This document shows, piece by piece, positions 1 through 8,558 of a DNA stretch of 64,000 bases. Source of the stretch: PALSA-1006 sp036171275 (GTDB lineage: Bacteria > Pseudomonadota > Gammaproteobacteria > Burkholderiales > Gallionellaceae); contig JAVHQT010000092.1 of assembly GCA_036171275.1 (NCBI GenBank), forward strand, positions 1 through 64,000. The letters are read 5' to 3'. The notes under the pieces were generated by a model. It had not been told where the DNA came from and searched no databases. It saw nothing but the letters and a program-made list of their open reading frames with translations. How positions within the stretch are numbered: position 1 is the first letter of the stretch; each line of letters begins with the position of its first letter. The translations under genes were made by a program, and so were the position numbers.

Positions 1-276
1 GGCGATGCGGCTTTGTCGGAGGCTTTGCGCAACGACACTTTCCCCAATTCACGCCTGAAGGGCAGTGCCAATTTGCTCATCATGCCCAACTTGGATGCTG
101 CGAATATCGCCTACAACTTACTCAAAATTACCGCCGGAGACGGGGTAACCATCGGCTCGATTTTGTTGGGTGCAAATAAATCCGCGCATATCCTAACCTC
201 TACCGCAACGGTACGGCGCATTGTAAACATGAGCGCCTTGGCGGTGGCGGGTGTGCAAGACCATCCGGAAAACTAA
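1..276 (+). CDS. maeB: NADP-dependent malic enzyme, C-terminal end (partial)
   Basis: The frame is open from the first base and ends in TAA at 274-276. The visible 91 residues match the end of the phosphotransacetylase-like domain fused to large bacterial malic enzymes: GDAALSEALR, SANLLIMPNLDAANIAYN and ATVRRIVNMSALAV. The enzyme decarboxylates malate to pyruvate with NADP in the cytoplasm. The N-terminal catalytic domain lies outside the window, so activity cannot be judged here. It converges on mutM with only 32 bases between the stop codons. A stand-alone phosphate acetyltransferase is the less likely alternative. Confidence 0.85.
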   Translation, partial: GDAALSEALRNDTFPNSRLKGSANLLIMPNLDAANIAYNLLKITAGDGVTIGSILLGANKSAHILTSTATVRRIVNMSALAVAGVQDHPEN

Positions 277-308
277 TCCGATGCATTTTGAACTCACTGA
301 TTTTAAAT

Positions 309-1121
309 TTATTGCTGGCAATTCGGGCAATAAAAGCTGGCGCGTTGCCCTTGTCTGAGCATTTTAATCGGGCTCGCGCACTGGCGGCACGGCTGCCCTT
401 CTCGTCCATAAACCGAATAATGTTGCTGAAAATAACCTTGTTTACCGTCGCTATTCACATAGTCTCGCAGGCTACTCCCGCCTTGTGCGATTGCTTCCGT
501 TAAGGTGTTTTTAATTTCCATGACCAGTTTTTCGCATTGCGCCACGCCGAGTTGATTGGCGGGGCAAAAAGGCGTAATACCGCTGCGGAATAAGGCCTCA
601 TTGGCGTAAATATTACCGACACCGACCACCACTTTATTCTCCATAAGCAGAATTTTGATTGCGCGACGACACCTTTGTGCCGCCTGATACAACTGTTCAG
701 CGGTGAAGGTGGCTTGCAAAGGTTCGGCGCCAAGTTGGCTCAATAAAGGATGCGTGTCACCTTTTACTTGCCACAAAACCGAACCAAAACGACGCGGATC
801 GCGCAAGCGCATTCGATTGCCATTTTGAAGTAGCAATTCAAAATGATCGTGCTTATCGGCGGGCTGATATTCTGTTAACAACCGCAAGCTGCCCGACATG
901 CCAAGGTGGATGAGTAGCGTGCCGTGCTCGAAATTAAACAATAAATATTTGGCGCGGCGCGTCATTTGTTGCACGGTTTTTCCGCACAACAATTCCGGTA
1001 ACTCAGCCGGAATTGGCCAGCGTAAATGGGCATTTCGAATCGTCACTTCGGCAATCGACTGTCCCAGTAAATAAGGCGTCAGGCCGCGTAAGGTGGTTTC
1101 AACTTCAGGTAGTTCAGGCAT
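309..1121 (-). CDS. mutM: Formamidopyrimidine-DNA glycosylase (MutM/Fpg)
   Basis: This 270-residue protein starts with the invariant MPELPEVET, where Pro2 is the catalytic amine and Glu3 the acid that cut out 8-oxoguanine and ring-opened purines. The helix-two-turn-helix region is followed by a C-terminal zinc finger with Cys pairs in CRQC and CPNC, which grips DNA. Length and both ends match the family. It is a single-gene unit on the minus strand, convergent with the malic enzyme gene. Nothing in it looks damaged. Confidence 0.97.
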   Translation of the reverse strand: MPELPEVETTLRGLTPYLLGQSIAEVTIRNAHLRWPIPAELPELLCGKTVQQMTRRAKYLLFNFEHGTLLIHLGMSGSLRLLTEYQPADKHDHFELLLQNGNRMRLRDPRRFGSVLWQVKGDTHPLLSQLGAEPLQATFTAEQLYQAAQRCRRAIKILLMENKVVVGVGNIYANEALFRSGITPFCPANQLGVAQCEKLVMEIKNTLTEAIAQGGSSLRDYVNSDGKQGYFQQHYSVYGREGQPCRQCASPIKMLRQGQRASFYCPNCQQ

Positions 1122-1242
1122 AAATTTAGCACTGCATTTGCGCGTTCGTTAACGGTGAATAAATTCTATCCTTGCCGCTGCCGGCGGGCTAGCCAGACCG
1201 ACAACACACAAGCCAATTAGCTGATGCTTTATAAAAAAAGCA

Positions 1243-1259
1243 TAATAATCATATAGTTA
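1243..1259 (-). repeat. Recurrent TAACTATATGATTAT element at mnmH stop
   Basis: Read on the minus strand this is a 17-mer identical to bases 58929-58945 on the plus strand. The TGA inside it is the mnmH stop codon. It belongs to the YAANNNNWTGATTAT family described in the findings. Confidence 0.6.
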
Positions 1260-2301
1260 TATCATTATTCAAACTTTGCAAAACTTGCGTCAAATTTGCT
1301 TCGGTCACAGCGGGCAGTACAATTTTGCGTCCCTGCTGCAAGTTCATATAGTGCTTTTCGGTGGCGCGAGTGTAGCTGGGGTCGTAATGTTGCTGAATAA
1401 GCTCGCGCACCAATTCATTAAAATTTCCATTAATAATCAATGAGTTCCAGTGCTCTAGCTTTTGGCTGCCGTGAAAGCTGTGCAAGGCTTGCAAAGTGTG
1501 GCTGAGCAATTCTGGTTGGCGCAAAAAATGGGCGTATTCCTGCAAAATATGCGCAACGCGTTGCGATAAATCTGTTTCCAGTAACACGCATTCGCCCTGA
1601 TGCAATGCCTGAACCAGCGCAGTGGGCAAGGTGATTTTGCCAATTTTGTTGCTTTCCGCTTCGACATACACCGGGCGCGCCGGGTCAAATTTTTGCAGTG
1701 CCAATAGCAGTTGGCTATCAAATCGTTTCGGTGAAGGTTGCGGGCAATCAGGCAAGCTACCCAATACCGAGCCGCGATGTTGCGCCAGTGTTTCCAAATC
1801 CAAAACTTGCTGTCCGGCGGCACTTAATACGGCGAGCAAACGGCTTTTCCCTGAACCTGTTGGCCCACAAATCACTTGAAATTTAAATTGCGCCGGCAAT
1901 ATCGCCAACTTTGCCAGTACGTCGTGGCGATAACTTTTGTAGCCGCCATCCAACTTGTGCGCAGCCCAGCCGACTTGGTTAAAAACCAGGGTCATCGCGC
2001 CGCTCCGTTGTCCGCCGCGCCAGCAATAAATCAGCGGCTTCCAGGCTTTCTCGTACCCACAGAACCGTGTTTCTAAATGCTGGGCAATGTTTCTTGCCAC
2101 CAGCGCCGCACCCACTTTACGGGCAGCAAACGGTGAAACTTGCTTGTAAAGTGTACCGACGGTGATGCGCTCTTCATTAGACAAGACCGGACAGTTGATT
2201 GCGCCCGGCAAATGGTCATCGGCATATTCGTCCGGCGTGCGCACGTCGATAATCTCGTCAAATTCCGCCAGCTGTGATAGGTTCGCGCTTCTTAAATACA
2301 T
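1249..2301 (-). CDS. mnmH: tRNA 2-selenouridine synthase (MnmH/SelU)
   Basis: The 350-residue protein has an N-terminal rhodanese domain (DVRTPDEYADDHLPGAINCPV) with the catalytic cysteine in YCWRGGQRSG, then a P-loop domain with GPTGSGKS. This is the layout of the enzyme that geranylates 2-thiouridine and replaces its sulfur with selenium at the wobble base of Lys, Glu and Gln tRNAs, using selenophosphate. I chose the ATG at 2301 (MYLRSANLSQ). A TTG at 2316 would add five residues without better family fit. No Shine-Dalgarno is obvious. It is divergent from selD, whose product supplies its selenium donor, with 14 bases between the start codons. Confidence 0.95.
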   Translation of the reverse strand: MYLRSANLSQLAEFDEIIDVRTPDEYADDHLPGAINCPVLSNEERITVGTLYKQVSPFAARKVGAALVARNIAQHLETRFCGYEKAWKPLIYCWRGGQRSGAMTLVFNQVGWAAHKLDGGYKSYRHDVLAKLAILPAQFKFQVICGPTGSGKSRLLAVLSAAGQQVLDLETLAQHRGSVLGSLPDCPQPSPKRFDSQLLLALQKFDPARPVYVEAESNKIGKITLPTALVQALHQGECVLLETDLSQRVAHILQEYAHFLRQPELLSHTLQALHSFHGSQKLEHWNSLIINGNFNELVRELIQQHYDPSYTRATEKHYMNLQQGRKIVLPAVTEANLTQVLQSLNNDITI

Positions 2302-2315
2302 AATTGAAAGAGCCA

Positions 2316-3359
2316 ATGTCTAAAATTAAATTAACCCAATTGTCGCACGGTGGCGGTTGTGGCTGCAAAATTGCGCCCGCTTTGTTGCAAGAAATTTTAG
2401 GAGTGGCGCAGCAAAAAATGGCGTTCCCTAATTTGCTGGTCGGCACGGAAAACAGTGATGATGCCGCCGTGTATTGGCTGAATGAACAGCAAGCACTGAT
2501 TGCCACCACGGATTTTTTTATGCCGATTGTCGATGATGCCTTTGACTTTGGGCGCATTGCCGCCACCAATGCCTTGTCCGATGTCTATGCGATGGGCGGC
2601 ACGCCGATTATGGCGCTCGCGATTGTCGGGATGCCGATTAACACCTTGCCAGTGGAAACCATTCGCGCCATTTTGCACGGCGGCGAAGCCGTGTGCCAAG
2701 CGGCGGGGATTCCGTTGGCGGGCGGACATTCGATTGACTCGCCCGAACCGATTTATGGACTGGTGGCACTGGGCTTGGTGCATCCTGCACAACTAAAGAA
2801 GAACAACCAAGGACAGGACAACGACGTGCTGATTTTGGGAAAAGGGCTGGGCATTGGTGTGTTGGCAGCCGCGTTGAAAAAAGGAATTTTGTCGGCGGAT
2901 GGTTACGGGCAATTAATTGCCACCACCACACAACTCAATGTAATTGGCAGCGCGCTGGCGGCGTTGCCAAGCATACACGCGCTCACCGATGTCACTGGTT
3001 TCGGGCTGGCAGGGCATTTATTAGAAATCTGCAGAGGCTCAAACTTGACCGCTGAACTAAGCTTTGCGCAGTTGCCGATTTTGTCTGAAGCCTTGCCCTT
3101 GGCGCAGCAAGGCATTGGTCCGGGCGCAATTGAGCGCAATCTAGCCAGTTACGGCGCAGAAATTGATTTTGCCGAGTCGCTGGAAACATGGCAACAACGC
3201 CTGTTAGCCGATGCGCAAACCAGCGGCGGTTTGTTGGTCAGTGTCGCACCTGACAATGCCCAGCACGTGTTGGGGCTGTTTCAGCAAGCCGGCTTTGCGC
3301 AAGCCGCCCGCATTGGCTCGCTGAAAACAGGCGCGCCTCGATTGCTGGTGAAGACTTAA
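2316..3359 (+). CDS. selD: Selenophosphate synthetase (SelD)
   Basis: The 347-residue cytoplasmic protein makes selenophosphate from selenide and ATP. The N-terminal active-site segment HGGGCGCKIAP carries Cys-Gly-Cys-Lys, so this is the cysteine form rather than the selenocysteine form. AIRS-family metal and ATP motifs follow (NSDDAAVYWL, ATTDFFMPIVDD, ATNALSDVYAMGG). The ATG at 2316 has GAAAGAG upstream. Its partner mnmH is divergently transcribed. No selA or selB is present in this window, so here the selenophosphate is tied only to tRNA modification. Confidence 0.95.
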   Translation: MSKIKLTQLSHGGGCGCKIAPALLQEILGVAQQKMAFPNLLVGTENSDDAAVYWLNEQQALIATTDFFMPIVDDAFDFGRIAATNALSDVYAMGGTPIMALAIVGMPINTLPVETIRAILHGGEAVCQAAGIPLAGGHSIDSPEPIYGLVALGLVHPAQLKKNNQGQDNDVLILGKGLGIGVLAAALKKGILSADGYGQLIATTTQLNVIGSALAALPSIHALTDVTGFGLAGHLLEICRGSNLTAELSFAQLPILSEALPLAQQGIGPGAIERNLASYGAEIDFAESLETWQQRLLADAQTSGGLLVSVAPDNAQHVLGLFQQAGFAQAARIGSLKTGAPRLLVKT

Positions 3360-3672
3360 GCGCAGCTGTAACTCTCATACACGCGTTGGAAGATGAATTT
3401 AAATTTAGCGGTCTTGAAAGGCGCATCCCCATTCGGTGCCTCTAAAAACTCAATGCTCGAAGCTAGCTAGGTGCGCGTAACAACTCTATACAACATAAGT
3501 TATACATAAGTAAGGAGTCATTTTTTGTGAGCAACGCCACATCGCGAAGTCAATTCTATTTTTAGCGCCGCACTAAAGTCATCTTGCCGACACCGATCAA
3601 CACCGCATGAACTTTCCGAGTTAATCCTTCAGAAGCTGCTAATTTCATTTCTTTAAGCAACTTGATGAGATT
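3360..3672. other. Intergenic region between selD and ntrB
   Basis: No convincing gene is seen. An SD-like TAAGGAG near 3520 precedes a GTG-initiated frame of only 12 codons, which I do not call. The stretch 3478-3515 holds the short imperfect repeat CATAAGTTATACATAAGT. No strong intrinsic terminator for selD is visible. Confidence 0.4.
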
Positions 3673-3686
3673 GGCATGTTTTCTGC
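3673..3686 (+). promoter_or_regulatory. Possible sigma-54 promoter of ntrBC
   Basis: TGGCATGTTTTCTGCT has the invariant GG at 3673-3674 and GC at 3685-3686 with exactly ten bases between them, and differs from the TGGCACR-N4-TTGCW consensus at two positions. Transcription would start about at the annotated ntrB ATG, which would give a leaderless message or imply a later start. No NtrC-binding palindrome was identified. Confidence 0.35.
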
Positions 3687-3698
3687 TTATTCTGACCT

Positions 3699-4760
3699 AT
3701 GCCAAACTTTACCTTTCCCACTTTAGAGCATCTCGCAACCGCCGTGATTTTGTTGGATAACCAACTCCATGTGGTTTTTTTGAATCCTGCCGCTGAAGAT
3801 TTGTTTGGATTAAGCCGAACCAATCTCATTGGACATTCGCTCAAAAACACCTTTCCTCAAGCAAATCAATTACTTGAAATCATTCATTCTGCGCTCTCCA
3901 ACCGTGCCCGGCACATTGAGCATTTATTGATTATTGATACCCACGGTTACGCGCAAAAACACCACTTACATTGCACCGCAACCCCAGTCAATTTGGAAAA
4001 TGAAGCGCTTTTGTTGGAATTTCATACCATTGACCGGCCGCTTAAGTTAGCGCGTGAAGAGCAAATGCTCGACCAAACTCAGGCGAATCGCCTGTTATTA
4101 CGCAACTTGGCGCATGAAATTAAAAATCCCTTGGGCGGGATTCGCGGGGCTGCGCAATTGCTCGAGCAAGAATTAGACAACCCCAACTTACGCGAATATA
4201 CCCAAGTCGTAATACAAGAGGCAGATCGCTTACGCTCTTTGATGGAAAAATTGCTTTCGCCACAGCTCGCGCCCCATTTTAGTGCGCTCAACATCCACGA
4301 AGTGCTCGAAAGGGTGCGCAGCGTGGTGTTGGCGGAAATTCCCGAGGGTTTAAAAATCCAACGCGATTATGATTTGAGCCTGCCCGATATTATTGGTGAC
4401 AAAGAACAACTCATTCAAGTGGTGCTCAATATCGTGCGTAACGCGGCTCAAGCCATGAATGGGCGCGGGCAAATTATTCTGAACACGCGCATAACCCGCC
4501 AAGTCACATTGGTCAAAAAACGTCATCGTTTAGCGGTAATGTTGAAAATTATTGATAACGGCCCCGGCATTCCAGAACATTTGCGCGACAAAATTTTTTA
4601 TCCACTGGTGTCGGGTAGAGCCGATGGCCATGGTTTAGGACTGACTTTAGCGCAAGATTTCGTCAGCCAACATCATGGCAGTATTGAATTTGAAAGCGAG
4701 CCCGGACTAACCTGTTTTACCGTAATTTTCCCCATCCCTTCTTTAGGAAAATCATCATGA
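3699..4760 (+). CDS. glnL: Nitrogen regulation sensor kinase NtrB (GlnL)
   Basis: The 353-residue soluble histidine kinase has an N-terminal PAS domain (about 10-75), a HisKA segment with the phosphorylated His in LAHEIKNPLGGIRGAAQLL, and a C-terminal ATPase domain with DNGPGIP and GHGLGLTLAQ. It lacks membrane segments, as NtrB does, and in relatives it is controlled by PII to phosphorylate NtrC under nitrogen limitation. It overlaps ntrC by four bases (ATGA), so the two are translationally coupled. No Shine-Dalgarno precedes the ATG. Confidence 0.95.
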   Translation: MPNFTFPTLEHLATAVILLDNQLHVVFLNPAAEDLFGLSRTNLIGHSLKNTFPQANQLLEIIHSALSNRARHIEHLLIIDTHGYAQKHHLHCTATPVNLENEALLLEFHTIDRPLKLAREEQMLDQTQANRLLLRNLAHEIKNPLGGIRGAAQLLEQELDNPNLREYTQVVIQEADRLRSLMEKLLSPQLAPHFSALNIHEVLERVRSVVLAEIPEGLKIQRDYDLSLPDIIGDKEQLIQVVLNIVRNAAQAMNGRGQIILNTRITRQVTLVKKRHRLAVMLKIIDNGPGIPEHLRDKIFYPLVSGRADGHGLGLTLAQDFVSQHHGSIEFESEPGLTCFTVIFPIPSLGKSS

Positions 4761-6151
4761 CACACGCCGTTTGGATTATTGACGACGATCGTTCCATTCG
4801 CTGGGTATTAGAAAAAGCCCTTTCCAAAGCGCAAATTGAATATCGAAGCTTTACCTCTGCCGATGAAGCCTTGGCAGAATTTCCCCATCAACTGCCTAAA
4901 ATGGTGATTAGTGATATTCGAATGCCGGGCAGCAGTGGGCTGGATTTACTGCAAGTACTGCGCACTGAACAACCCAATTTACCCGTGATTATTATGACGG
5001 CGTACTCGGATTTAGAAAGTGCGGTCTCGGCTTTTCAGGGCGGCGCGTTTGAATACCTACCCAAACCCTTCGACGTCAATCATGCAGTCGAGTTAATTCG
5101 GCGCGCGCTAGAACAAGTCAACCGTAAGAATCCCGAAATGGTGGTGCAAAACGCCGTACCTGATATTTTGGGCCATGCGCCGGCCATGCAAGATGTATTT
5201 CGGGCGATTGGTCGCCTCGCGCAGTCCAACGCAACCGTGCTAATCAATGGTGAGTCAGGCACAGGAAAAGAATTAGTCGCGCAAGCGCTGCACCGCCACA
5301 GCGCTCGTGCCAATAAGCCTTTTGTTGCAATCAACACCGCAGCCATTCCCAAAGACTTATTGGAATCTGAGCTATTTGGCCACGAACGCGGGGCGTTCAC
5401 GGGCGCCACCACTACGCGCCAAGGACGCTTCGAACAAGCCGAAAACGGCACGCTATTTTTAGATGAAATTGGCGACATGCCCGCAGAACTGCAAACGCGT
5501 CTATTGCGCGTCTTGTCTGACGGCAATTACTATCGCGTGGGCGGTCATCAACCGATCAAAGCCAACGTGCGCATCATTGCTGCCACCCACCAAAATCTCA
5601 ATGATCGAGTTAAGCAAGGTCTTTTTCGGGAAGACTTATTTCATCGTTTAAATGTGATTCGCCTACAGCTGCCGCCGTTACGAGAACGGCGTGAAGATAT
5701 TCCCTTGCTCACGCAATTCTTTTTACAGAAAAGCGCCCAGGAACTCAAAACCGATCAAAAAACCATCAGTACAGATGCGCTGAAACACCTTGCCGCACAG
5801 GACATTCCAGGCAATGTGCGACAACTGGAAAACCTGTGCCACTGGTTGACCGTGATGACGCCAACGCAACAAATTGAAATCACGGACTTACCGCCAGAAT
5901 GGCGCGAAAAGCCGGTTACCATTAGCCACAATCAAGAATGGTGTGCCGCCTTAGCACAAGAAGTGGCTTTATTATTGCAACAAAATTCACCTGATATTCT
6001 CGACACCTTGACCAAACAATTTGAGCGCACTTTAATTACCCAAGCTCTGCAACAAACCGCCGGACGCCGCCAAGAAGCAGCCAGTTTACTGGGTATGGGC
6101 AGAAATACCTTAACGCGCAAAATTCAAGAACTTGGCTTGGAGGCCTTTTAA
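4757..6151 (+). CDS. glnG: Nitrogen regulation response regulator NtrC (GlnG)
   Basis: The 464-residue sigma-54 activator has the standard three parts. A receiver domain carries DDD at 9-11 and the phosphorylated Asp53 in ISDIRMPG. A central AAA+ domain has Walker A GESGTGKE and the sigma-54 contact loop in ERGAFTGA. A C-terminal Fis-type helix-turn-helix is seen in GRRQEAASLLGMGRNTLTRKI. It would activate nitrogen assimilation promoters with RpoN. A hairpin terminator follows at 6197, closing the ntrBC unit. Confidence 0.96.
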   Translation: MTHAVWIIDDDRSIRWVLEKALSKAQIEYRSFTSADEALAEFPHQLPKMVISDIRMPGSSGLDLLQVLRTEQPNLPVIIMTAYSDLESAVSAFQGGAFEYLPKPFDVNHAVELIRRALEQVNRKNPEMVVQNAVPDILGHAPAMQDVFRAIGRLAQSNATVLINGESGTGKELVAQALHRHSARANKPFVAINTAAIPKDLLESELFGHERGAFTGATTTRQGRFEQAENGTLFLDEIGDMPAELQTRLLRVLSDGNYYRVGGHQPIKANVRIIAATHQNLNDRVKQGLFREDLFHRLNVIRLQLPPLRERREDIPLLTQFFLQKSAQELKTDQKTISTDALKHLAAQDIPGNVRQLENLCHWLTVMTPTQQIEITDLPPEWREKPVTISHNQEWCAALAQEVALLLQQNSPDILDTLTKQFERTLITQALQQTAGRRQEAASLLGMGRNTLTRKIQELGLEAF

Positions 6152-6196
6152 CTGCGGAAAACCACTGATAAATTCCATTTATGGTCAGCCTTTCGA

Positions 6197-6219
6197 CAGG
6201 CTCAGGAAGCCTGATTTTT
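6197..6219 (+). terminator. Intrinsic terminator after ntrC
   Basis: CAGGCT (6197-6202) pairs with AGCCTG (6208-6213) around a five-base loop and is followed by ATTTTT. The left arm lies in TTCGACAGGCTCAGG, which resembles a short palindromic repeat sequence common in proteobacterial intergenic regions. Confidence 0.6.
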
Positions 6220-6330
6220 CTGGTAGATGGATTTATTCTGTTAGACGCGAATCCCATCACTTTTTTTATTTTTTTTATCATACAATCAATGCCAGATCAG
6301 TTCTTCGCATTCTTTTTTTGCAAGAATTTA

Positions 6331-6346
6331 TAACCCATTGATTATA
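6331..6346 (+). repeat. Recurrent YAANNNNTTGATTATA element
   Basis: TAACCCATTGATTATA lies 11 bases before the start codon of the response regulator gene. The first 13 bases fit the IHF core consensus YAANNNNTTGATW. Confidence 0.55.
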
Positions 6347-6357
6347 TGGAGTATTTT

Positions 6358-7530
6358 ATGCAGCCATCCCAGGATAAAATAGAAGAAGTCAGCCAATTTT
6401 CCGGTCGAGTGCTGGTGGTCGATGATGACCGAGCGACGCGTGCCATTCACCGTTCTATTTTATCCAAACAATTTGACGTTGAAACTGCCAGTTCCGGTGA
6501 GGAAGCCTTAGCAATTTGCCAAAAACATTTGCCCGACCTAGTTTTGTTAGACGTGGAAATGGACGAACTGGATGGCTACGAAACCTGTCGAAGAATTCGT
6601 CTGTTTAGCGACTTGCCGATCATTTTTGCCACCTCCAAACAAAGTATAAGCGAGCATCTGAAAGCGTTTGATGTGGGCGGCGATGACATTATTACCAAAC
6701 CGGCAGTACGTGAAATTTTGTTGAGGAAAATTGGACTGGCCATTCAAGCCCATCAAGAAAAAATTCAACTTCAGCAAGAGAAAAACTCGCTCCAGAATAT
6801 GGCGATGAGCTTTTTATCCGCCATCGGAGAAAATGGCGTTTTGCAACAGTTTATGCAATCTAGCCTTACCTGCAGTTCGCCTAAAGATCTCGGGCATTTT
6901 CTGGTTGAAGCGATTCAGCGTTTTAATTTAGCGTGTAGCGTCCTGATTCGAGATCAACTTACCGCCACCATTTGGACGTCGCACGGCGCACCGAGCGAAT
7001 TGGAAAAAACGATTTTGGAACAGTCTGCCAGCATGGGGCGAATCTTCCAATTTAAGCAACGACTGGTGGTGAACTACGACCGCGTTTCCGTTATTGTCAC
7101 CAATATGCCGATTGAGGACAGCGATAAAACCGGTCGAATCCGTGATTACATCGCGATTCTGGCAGAAATGACGCACACCTTGTGTGAAAACGTCGATATG
7201 CGCCAATCATCGATGGCGCGGGCCGAACAGTTGCAAGTTGCCTTAACCACGGCGGTGGGCACCATGAAAGGGCTGCAAAAAACGGGGCGAAACGCCCAAG
7301 TTGATTCGCGATTGCTGCTAGAAGAAATGATTGATAACGTCGAAAAAACCTATTCTTGGCTGGGTACTTCCCGCAGCCAGGAAGAAAGTATCAGCAACAC
7401 AATGCAGGCCTCCGTCGATAAATTTATTACCTTGCTCGAAGCAACCTCGCAAAATTCCAGCCAACAATTTGAAAAGGTGCTGAACGCACTCAACGCTGGG
7501 CACGTCGGTGGGGAGGTCGATTTGTTTTAG
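6358..7530 (+). CDS. Orphan response regulator with uncharacterised output region
   Basis: This 390-residue protein has an N-terminal receiver domain with VVDDDRATR (Asp22-24), the phosphorylated Asp65 in LLDVEMD, and the conserved Lys in ITKPA. After a short coiled-coil linker (about 130-155), residues 150-300 form an alpha/beta region reminiscent of a GAF domain but without a motif I can name. The last 90 residues are helical. There is no DNA-binding, HD-GYP or GGDEF signature. I chose the ATG at 6358 because GGAG sits seven bases upstream; the in-frame ATG at 6346 has no ribosome-binding site. No cognate kinase lies downstream. Function unknown. Confidence 0.85.
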   Translation: MQPSQDKIEEVSQFSGRVLVVDDDRATRAIHRSILSKQFDVETASSGEEALAICQKHLPDLVLLDVEMDELDGYETCRRIRLFSDLPIIFATSKQSISEHLKAFDVGGDDIITKPAVREILLRKIGLAIQAHQEKIQLQQEKNSLQNMAMSFLSAIGENGVLQQFMQSSLTCSSPKDLGHFLVEAIQRFNLACSVLIRDQLTATIWTSHGAPSELEKTILEQSASMGRIFQFKQRLVVNYDRVSVIVTNMPIEDSDKTGRIRDYIAILAEMTHTLCENVDMRQSSMARAEQLQVALTTAVGTMKGLQKTGRNAQVDSRLLLEEMIDNVEKTYSWLGTSRSQEESISNTMQASVDKFITLLEATSQNSSQQFEKVLNALNAGHVGGEVDLF

Positions 7531-7630
7531 GGAAATACGGCTTTGGTTCGTTCGTGGTGCGCTTAGTCTGTCGAACTAAACCGGTAAAATCTATCCTTCC
7601 TTAAGTCCGACAGCCGCCTAGCTTTATTCG

Positions 7631-8545
7631 TTAAACCCAATCTTGCGGTACTAAAAATTTCTCGTATAACATTGCCTCTGGCGAGCCGGCTTCCGGCTGC
7701 CAGTCGTAGCGCCATTTCACCAGTGGCGGCATGGACAACAAAATTGATTCAGTGCGTCCATTTGACTGCAAGCCAAAAATGGTGCCCCGATCGACCACCA
7801 GATTAAATTCCACATAGCGACCACGCCGATACAATTGAAAATCACGCTCTCTTTCGCCGTAAGGCGTGTCTTTGCGTGCTTCTAGAAGTGGAATGTAGGC
7901 GGATAAATAATGATCGCCGACACTTTGTTGTATCGCGAAAGCCGTTTCAAAATCTGGTTCGCTAAGATCATCAAAGAAAATCCCTCCCACGCCGCGTGGC
8001 TCATTGCGATGTTTCAGGAAAAAATACTCATCGCACCATTTTTTATATTTTGCGTGCAAATCCCGACCAAAAGGATCAAGTGCGTTCCTACAAATTTGAT
8101 GAAAGTGCTGCGCGTCTTCGATGAAACCATAATATGGCGTTAAATCCATGCCGCCGCCAAACCAGAAAATCACTTCGCCATCCGGTTTATGCGCCATAAA
8201 CATGCGCACATTGGCATGACTGGTCGGTGCATAAGGATTGCGCGGGTGCATTACCAAAGAGACGCCCATGGCTTCCCAACGACAGCCCGCTAATTCAGGG
8301 CGATGTCCAGTCGCAGAAGGGGGCATTTTGTCACCTTGCACATGGGAAAACGCCACGCCGCCGCGCTCCAACACATTACCTTCTTCAAGAATGCAGCTCA
8401 TGCCTTCACCTTTGCCAATGCCACCGCTGCCGGTTGCACGTTGCCAAGTGTCGCGTATAAACGGTTTTCCATCCACTTGTTCCAAACGAGTGACAATTAA
8501 ATTTTGTAGTTGTAATAAATAGGTTTTGACTGCGCTGCTGTCCAT
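7631..8545 (-). CDS. hemF: Oxygen-dependent coproporphyrinogen III oxidase (HemF)
   Basis: The 304-residue enzyme converts coproporphyrinogen III to protoporphyrinogen IX in haem synthesis and needs oxygen. Family blocks are clear: SHVQGDKMP, VSLVMHPRNPYAPTSHANVR, FWFGGGMDLTPYYGF, RGVGGIFFDDL and YVEFNLVVDRGTIFGLQSNGR. I set the start at the ATG at 8545, preceded by GGGAGAG, rather than the longer frame at 8581. It lies 13 bases after tsaC on the same strand and is probably cotranscribed with it. Confidence 0.97.
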   Translation of the reverse strand: MDSSAVKTYLLQLQNLIVTRLEQVDGKPFIRDTWQRATGSGGIGKGEGMSCILEEGNVLERGGVAFSHVQGDKMPPSATGHRPELAGCRWEAMGVSLVMHPRNPYAPTSHANVRMFMAHKPDGEVIFWFGGGMDLTPYYGFIEDAQHFHQICRNALDPFGRDLHAKYKKWCDEYFFLKHRNEPRGVGGIFFDDLSEPDFETAFAIQQSVGDHYLSAYIPLLEARKDTPYGERERDFQLYRRGRYVEFNLVVDRGTIFGLQSNGRTESILLSMPPLVKWRYDWQPEAGSPEAMLYEKFLVPQDWV

Positions 8546-8558
8546 TTTTTCTCTCCCG

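Noticed and set aside
3520..3565. SD-like TAAGGAG followed by a GTG-initiated frame
   Set aside because: Only 12 codons long, with no feature to support translation.
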